Part shown: in pieces, positions 32,497 to 35,594 of the stretch
How positions within the stretch are numbered: position 1 is the first letter of the stretch
Layout: every line of letters starts with the position of its first letter
Assembly (NCBI GenBank): GCA_023441965.1
Contig: JAEZNB010000096.1
Coordinates: forward strand, 1 to 35,594
Reading direction: 5' to 3'
DNA: 35,594 nt
From: Bacillota bacterium
GTDB lineage: Bacteria; Bacillota; Clostridia; Lachnospirales; Lachnospiraceae
Notes under the pieces: generated by a model
Database searches by the model: none
The model's input: only the letters and a program-made list of their open reading frames with translations
Told to the model about the DNA's origin: nothing
Position numbers and translations under genes: made by a program

Positions 32497-34872
32497 TTAG
32501 AGCAATACCAGCTGTTCCTCGGCAAACCTCTTGATATTGGAGGCATTGACATATTTTCTGGCAACTCCGTCCTTAATCTCAACCAGGGTCGGTGCCTGAA
32601 GGATGTTATATTCCTTTGTCAGGTCGGAGTTCTCCTCCGCATCAACGATCGTATAAGGAAGATTCTTCAAATACTCCTTGGCGATCCGGCAGTTCGGGCA
32701 GGTCTTTGTAGTAAACAGATATAAGCCGTCACTCATCAGATTATCTTCCTCCTCAAGGACATTGTCCATGCGGTTGATCATACCTACCGGCATCTCTCTG
32801 GAATTCTCGGGTTCATATAGCTTCCTGTTCTTGTACTCCTGTGCCTTACCCTCATTCCAGTTCTGTACCGGACGGTAATAGCCCGTGATACGGCTGTATA
32901 CCTCTGCAGTCTCGCCGCAGTGGGGACAGGTGAACTGTTCACCGGTCAGGTAGCCGTGAGCCTTACATACGGAATAGGTCGGTGACATTGTATAATAAGG
33001 AAGCTTATAGTTCTCTGCGATGGTTCTGACCAGCTTTGCAGCTGCCTGCCAGTCCGGAAGCTTCTCACCCAGGAAGGCATGGAATACGGTACCGGAGGTA
33101 TAAAGGGTCTGAAGTTCGTCCTGAATATCCAGAGCTTCAAAGATATCCTCGGTATAGCCTACAGGCAGATGGGAGCTGTTGGTATAATAAGGGGTATCTC
33201 CGGGCTTACCTGCAGTCTTAATGTCAGGATACTTCTTCCTGTCATGCTTCGCCAGACGGAAGCTGGTGGACTCAGCCGGTGTTGCCTCCAGATTATAAAG
33301 ATCTCCGTACCTCTCCTGATAATCGGACAAGCGCTCTCTCATATAGTTCAGGGTCTTAATCGCAAAATTCTTCGTCTTGGTATGCGTCATATCCTCGCCC
33401 AGCCATTTTGCATTGAGACCAACCTCATTCATACCCAGCAGACCGATTGTGGAGAAATGGTTGTCAAAGGTTCCAAGGTAACGCTTGGTATAAGGATATA
33501 AGCCCTCATTTAACAGCTTGGTAATAACCCCTCTCTTTACCTTCAGGGATCTGGCTGCAATATCCATCATGCGGTCAAGGCGGGTAAAGAACTCCTCCTC
33601 GTTCTCGGACAGATATGCAATTCTGGGCATATTGATCGTAACAACACCTACAGAGCCGGTGCTCTCACCGGAACCGAAGAAGCCGCCGGTCTTCTTTCTT
33701 AATTCTCTAAGATCCAGGCGAAGTCTGCAGCACATGGAGCGGACATCACTGGGCTCCATATCGGAGTTGATGTAGTTGGAGAAATAAGGTGTGCCGTATT
33801 TCGCCGTCATCTCAAAGAGCAGACTATTGTTCTCGGTATCGGACCAGTCAAAATCCCTGGTAATGGAATAGGTGGGTATCGGATACTGGAAGCCTCTTCC
33901 GTTCGCATCCCCTTCAATCATGATCTCGATGAAGGCCTTATTCACCATATCCATCTCAGCCTTACAATCCTTGTACTTAAAATTTACTTCCCTGCCACCT
34001 ACGATACAAGGGAGCTCGGCAAGGTCATTCGGTACGGTCCAGTCAAGGGTAATGTTGGAGAACGGAGCCTGAGTACCCCAGCGGCTCGGCGTATTCACAC
34101 CATAGACAAAGGACTGGATGCACTGCTTCACTTCTTTATAGGACAGATTGTCAAACTTCACGAAGGGAGCAAGGTAGGTGTCAAAGGAGGAAAAGGCCTG
34201 TGCTCCTGCCCATTCGTTCTGCATAATACCCAGGAAATTTACCATCTGGTTACAGAGTGTAGAGAGATGGCTGGCGGGGGAGGAGGTAATCTTACCGGGA
34301 ATACCGCCGAGTCCTTCCTTGATCAGCTGCTTCAAGGACCAGCCTGCACAGTATCCGGTCAGCATGGAAAGATCATGCAGATGAATGTCCGCATTCCGGT
34401 GAGCATTCGCGATCTCCTCGTCATAAATTTCTGACAGCCAGTAATTGGCTGTTATGGAACCTGAATTATGTAGGATCAATCCGCCGACGGAATAGGTTAC
34501 CGTAGAGTTCTCCTTTACTCTCCAGTCCTCTTCCTTCACATAACTGTTAACGATCTCTTTATAGTCGAGAATCGTTGACTTCATATTACGAATCTTTTCT
34601 CTATTCTTACGGTACAGGATGTAGGCCTTAGCCACATCAGTGTATCCGGTCTGTTCCAATACATTCTCTACACTGTCCTGAATATCCTCTACGTGGATTG
34701 ATTCGTCCTTGATCTTCTTCTGGAAATCGGAAGTAACCCTCAGTGAGATTAAGCTGATAATCTCCTCCGTGTAGAACTTCTCTGTAGCCATAAAGGCCTT
34801 CGTAACTGCTTCACTGATCTTCTGCAGGGCAAACTCAGCAACCTGCCCATCTCTCTTCACTACGCTAATCAT
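32497..34872 (-). CDS. nrdD: Anaerobic (class III) ribonucleoside-triphosphate reductase with C-terminal redoxin-like domain
   Basis: A 791-residue glycyl-radical enzyme making dNTPs without oxygen. The N-terminal ATP-cone (VKRDGQVAEFALQKISEAV) is the usual allosteric site, and the central barrel has HNSGSITANYWLSEIY and IHLHDLSMLTGYCAGWSL. A zinc site of C636, H639, C649 and C652 precedes RITGYYRPVQNWNEGK, with the radical glycine near residue 664. Past it the protein continues for ~125 residues with LYLFTTKTCPNCRIAKEYLK (CPNC at 725-728) and NILQAPTLVEI, a redoxin/glutaredoxin-like fold. This points to a redoxin-linked rather than formate-linked reductant, as proposed for NrdD2-type enzymes. 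The activase gene nrdG is not in the window. The ATG at 34872 follows GGGAAGGGAGAC. Confidence 0.95.
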   Translation of the reverse strand: MISVVKRDGQVAEFALQKISEAVTKAFMATEKFYTEEIISLISLRVTSDFQKKIKDESIHVEDIQDSVENVLEQTGYTDVAKAYILYRKNREKIRNMKSTILDYKEIVNSYVKEEDWRVKENSTVTYSVGGLILHNSGSITANYWLSEIYDEEIANAHRNADIHLHDLSMLTGYCAGWSLKQLIKEGLGGIPGKITSSPASHLSTLCNQMVNFLGIMQNEWAGAQAFSSFDTYLAPFVKFDNLSYKEVKQCIQSFVYGVNTPSRWGTQAPFSNITLDWTVPNDLAELPCIVGGREVNFKYKDCKAEMDMVNKAFIEIMIEGDANGRGFQYPIPTYSITRDFDWSDTENNSLLFEMTAKYGTPYFSNYINSDMEPSDVRSMCCRLRLDLRELRKKTGGFFGSGESTGSVGVVTINMPRIAYLSENEEEFFTRLDRMMDIAARSLKVKRGVITKLLNEGLYPYTKRYLGTFDNHFSTIGLLGMNEVGLNAKWLGEDMTHTKTKNFAIKTLNYMRERLSDYQERYGDLYNLEATPAESTSFRLAKHDRKKYPDIKTAGKPGDTPYYTNSSHLPVGYTEDIFEALDIQDELQTLYTSGTVFHAFLGEKLPDWQAAAKLVRTIAENYKLPYYTMSPTYSVCKAHGYLTGEQFTCPHCGETAEVYSRITGYYRPVQNWNEGKAQEYKNRKLYEPENSREMPVGMINRMDNVLEEEDNLMSDGLYLFTTKTCPNCRIAKEYLKNLPYTIVDAEENSDLTKEYNILQAPTLVEIKDGVARKYVNASNIKRFAEEQLVLL

Positions 34873-34936
34873 ATGTAACTGTCTCCCTTCCCGCTATCTC
34901 AAAGTAGAGATTTTGCTGGCATATCTTTATGTTTTC

Positions 34937-34965
34937 ATAGTATCAGATAATAATTGGATAGTCAA
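34937..34965 (-). promoter_or_regulatory. Predicted sigma-A promoter of nrdD
   Basis: On the minus strand TTGACT (34965-34960), a 17-nt spacer and TACTAT (34942-34937) lie about 65 bp before the nrdD ATG. It is the only good promoter in the gap, and NrdR boxes start 8 bp upstream of its -35. Confidence 0.65.
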
Positions 34966-34972
34966 TACAAAA

Positions 34973-35019
34973 ATACTAGATATATGCAAGATTTTTCAAT
35001 CTTACACTATATCTAGTAT
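34973..35019 (-). promoter_or_regulatory. Pair of NrdR boxes upstream of nrdD
   Basis: ACACTATATCTAGTAT (35004-35019) and ATACTAGATATATGCA (34973-34988) both fit the palindromic NrdR box, whose consensus is close to acaCWATATWTWGtgt. Their starts are 31 bp apart, three helical turns, the arrangement known for NrdR operators. NrdR represses ribonucleotide reductase genes when dATP is high. They lie just upstream of the -35 of the predicted promoter. Confidence 0.75.
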
Positions 35020-35078
35020 TTAAATTAGTTATTAATTCCTATAAAGTTTCTAAGAAACATAGCCGATGAAGACCCAAA

Positions 35079-35594
35079 TTACAGTCCCTGATATACGTCC
35101 TTGGGCACATAAGCCTTCACATAGATACCCTCCTGGCGATACTCCTCTTCCAGTAGCTGGCCGTATTTACGGACTGCCTGAATCTTCCCTGCCTCCTGAT
35201 AGGAGAACACCTTCTCTACTAATATTTTCTGCTCCTTTAATACTGTCTCTATGATTTCCAGGAGCTTGTTAACCTCCTGACCTGTCTTAGCCGAAATCTT
35301 CACAGTATAGTCTGCTTTAAAATCCTTCATGATTTGCTCTGCTTCAACCTTATCCTGTTTGTTGAAGGCAGTAATAATTGCCTTATCCCGAATTCCCAGC
35401 TTATCCAGGGTGTCATAAACAATATGCATCTGCTTGTAGGCATCCGGGTTCGAGCTGTCCACAACATGGAGGATTATATCTGCATATTTTGCCTCCTCCA
35501 GGGTACTGCGGAAGGAGTCTACCAGATGGTGGGGCAGCTTCCTGATGAAGCCAACCGTATCTGTGAACAATACCTGCTGTCCGCTCTCCAGGGT
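35079..35594 (-). CDS. hflX: GTPase HflX, C-terminal part (runs off the right edge)
   Basis: The last 171 residues are in the window; the N-terminal domain and the P-loop lie beyond the right edge. Visible are LFTDTVGFIRKLPHHLVDSF, the G3 motif with the HflX-specific GFI.LP.. sequence, STLEEAKYADIILHVVDSSN, a G4 region FNKQDK and ISAKTGQEVNKLLEIIE. A C-terminal stretch VFSYQEAGKIQAVRKYGQLL follows. HflX binds the 50S subunit and splits stalled ribosomes under stress. It reads leftward; only 206 bp separate its stop from nrdD, with the NrdR boxes between. No terminator is obvious. Confidence 0.92.
   Translation of the reverse strand, partial: TLESGQQVLFTDTVGFIRKLPHHLVDSFRSTLEEAKYADIILHVVDSSNPDAYKQMHIVYDTLDKLGIRDKAIITAFNKQDKVEAEQIMKDFKADYTVKISAKTGQEVNKLLEIIETVLKEQKILVEKVFSYQEAGKIQAVRKYGQLLEEEYRQEGIYVKAYVPKDVYQGL

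Overview
The window looks like a chromosomal segment of an anaerobic, Gram-positive Lachnospiraceae-type clostridium. The evidence is the gene set and style: pyruvate phosphate dikinase, a single-chain glycyl-tRNA synthetase, an M16C peptidase, a TIGR01906-type membrane protein, a class III ribonucleotide reductase, a BspA-like LRR protein, strong AGGAGG ribosome binding sites and U-rich intrinsic terminators. No rRNA, tRNA or CRISPR array was seen. All calls come from reading the sequence and from family knowledge; no database search was run.

Region 1 (about 1-8680) is AT-rich accessory DNA, transcribed leftward. It holds the 5' end of a group II intron running off the left edge, abutting a 17-bp hairpin and half of another intron's domain V. 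Next come a fragment of a condensation-like acyltransferase, an ASCH/PUA-like protein, an internally deleted GyrI-like effector-domain pseudogene, a GNAT acetyltransferase, a methyltransferase and a large secreted BspA-type LRR protein. Then come a nested inverted repeat, a Fic toxin with its small antitoxin, a DUF3795-like protein, an AraC-type regulator with a broken downstream frame, and the 3' third of another group II intron. The last 27 bp of ppdK recur exactly at 5867-5893 and in diverged form at 5398-5424, where all seven sense codons are conserved synonymously. This suggests that the 3' end of ppdK has served as an integration site and that 5425-8681 is decayed island DNA. No integrase remains in view.

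Region 2 (8683-18743) is core, all leftward: ppdK with a long leader hairpin, glyS, a lipoprotein, recO overlapped by a small ORF, era, and an M16C metallopeptidase.

Region 3 (18744-24546) contains a rightward cold-shock gene with promoter and terminator, then a 180-nt candidate structured RNA ending in a U-rich tract. Leftward purH follows, then rightward TIGR01906 membrane protein, pyk and dCMP deaminase.

Region 4 (24586-35594) is again leftward: a membrane-anchored amidase, guaB, a small membrane protein, ilvE, folA, a PlsC-like acyltransferase with a zinc-ribbon extension, thyA, nrdD and a partial hflX. guaB, purH, folA, thyA, the dCMP deaminase and nrdD together make this a nucleotide-supply neighbourhood. 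nrdD carries a fused redoxin-like domain and lies downstream of a well-formed pair of NrdR boxes.
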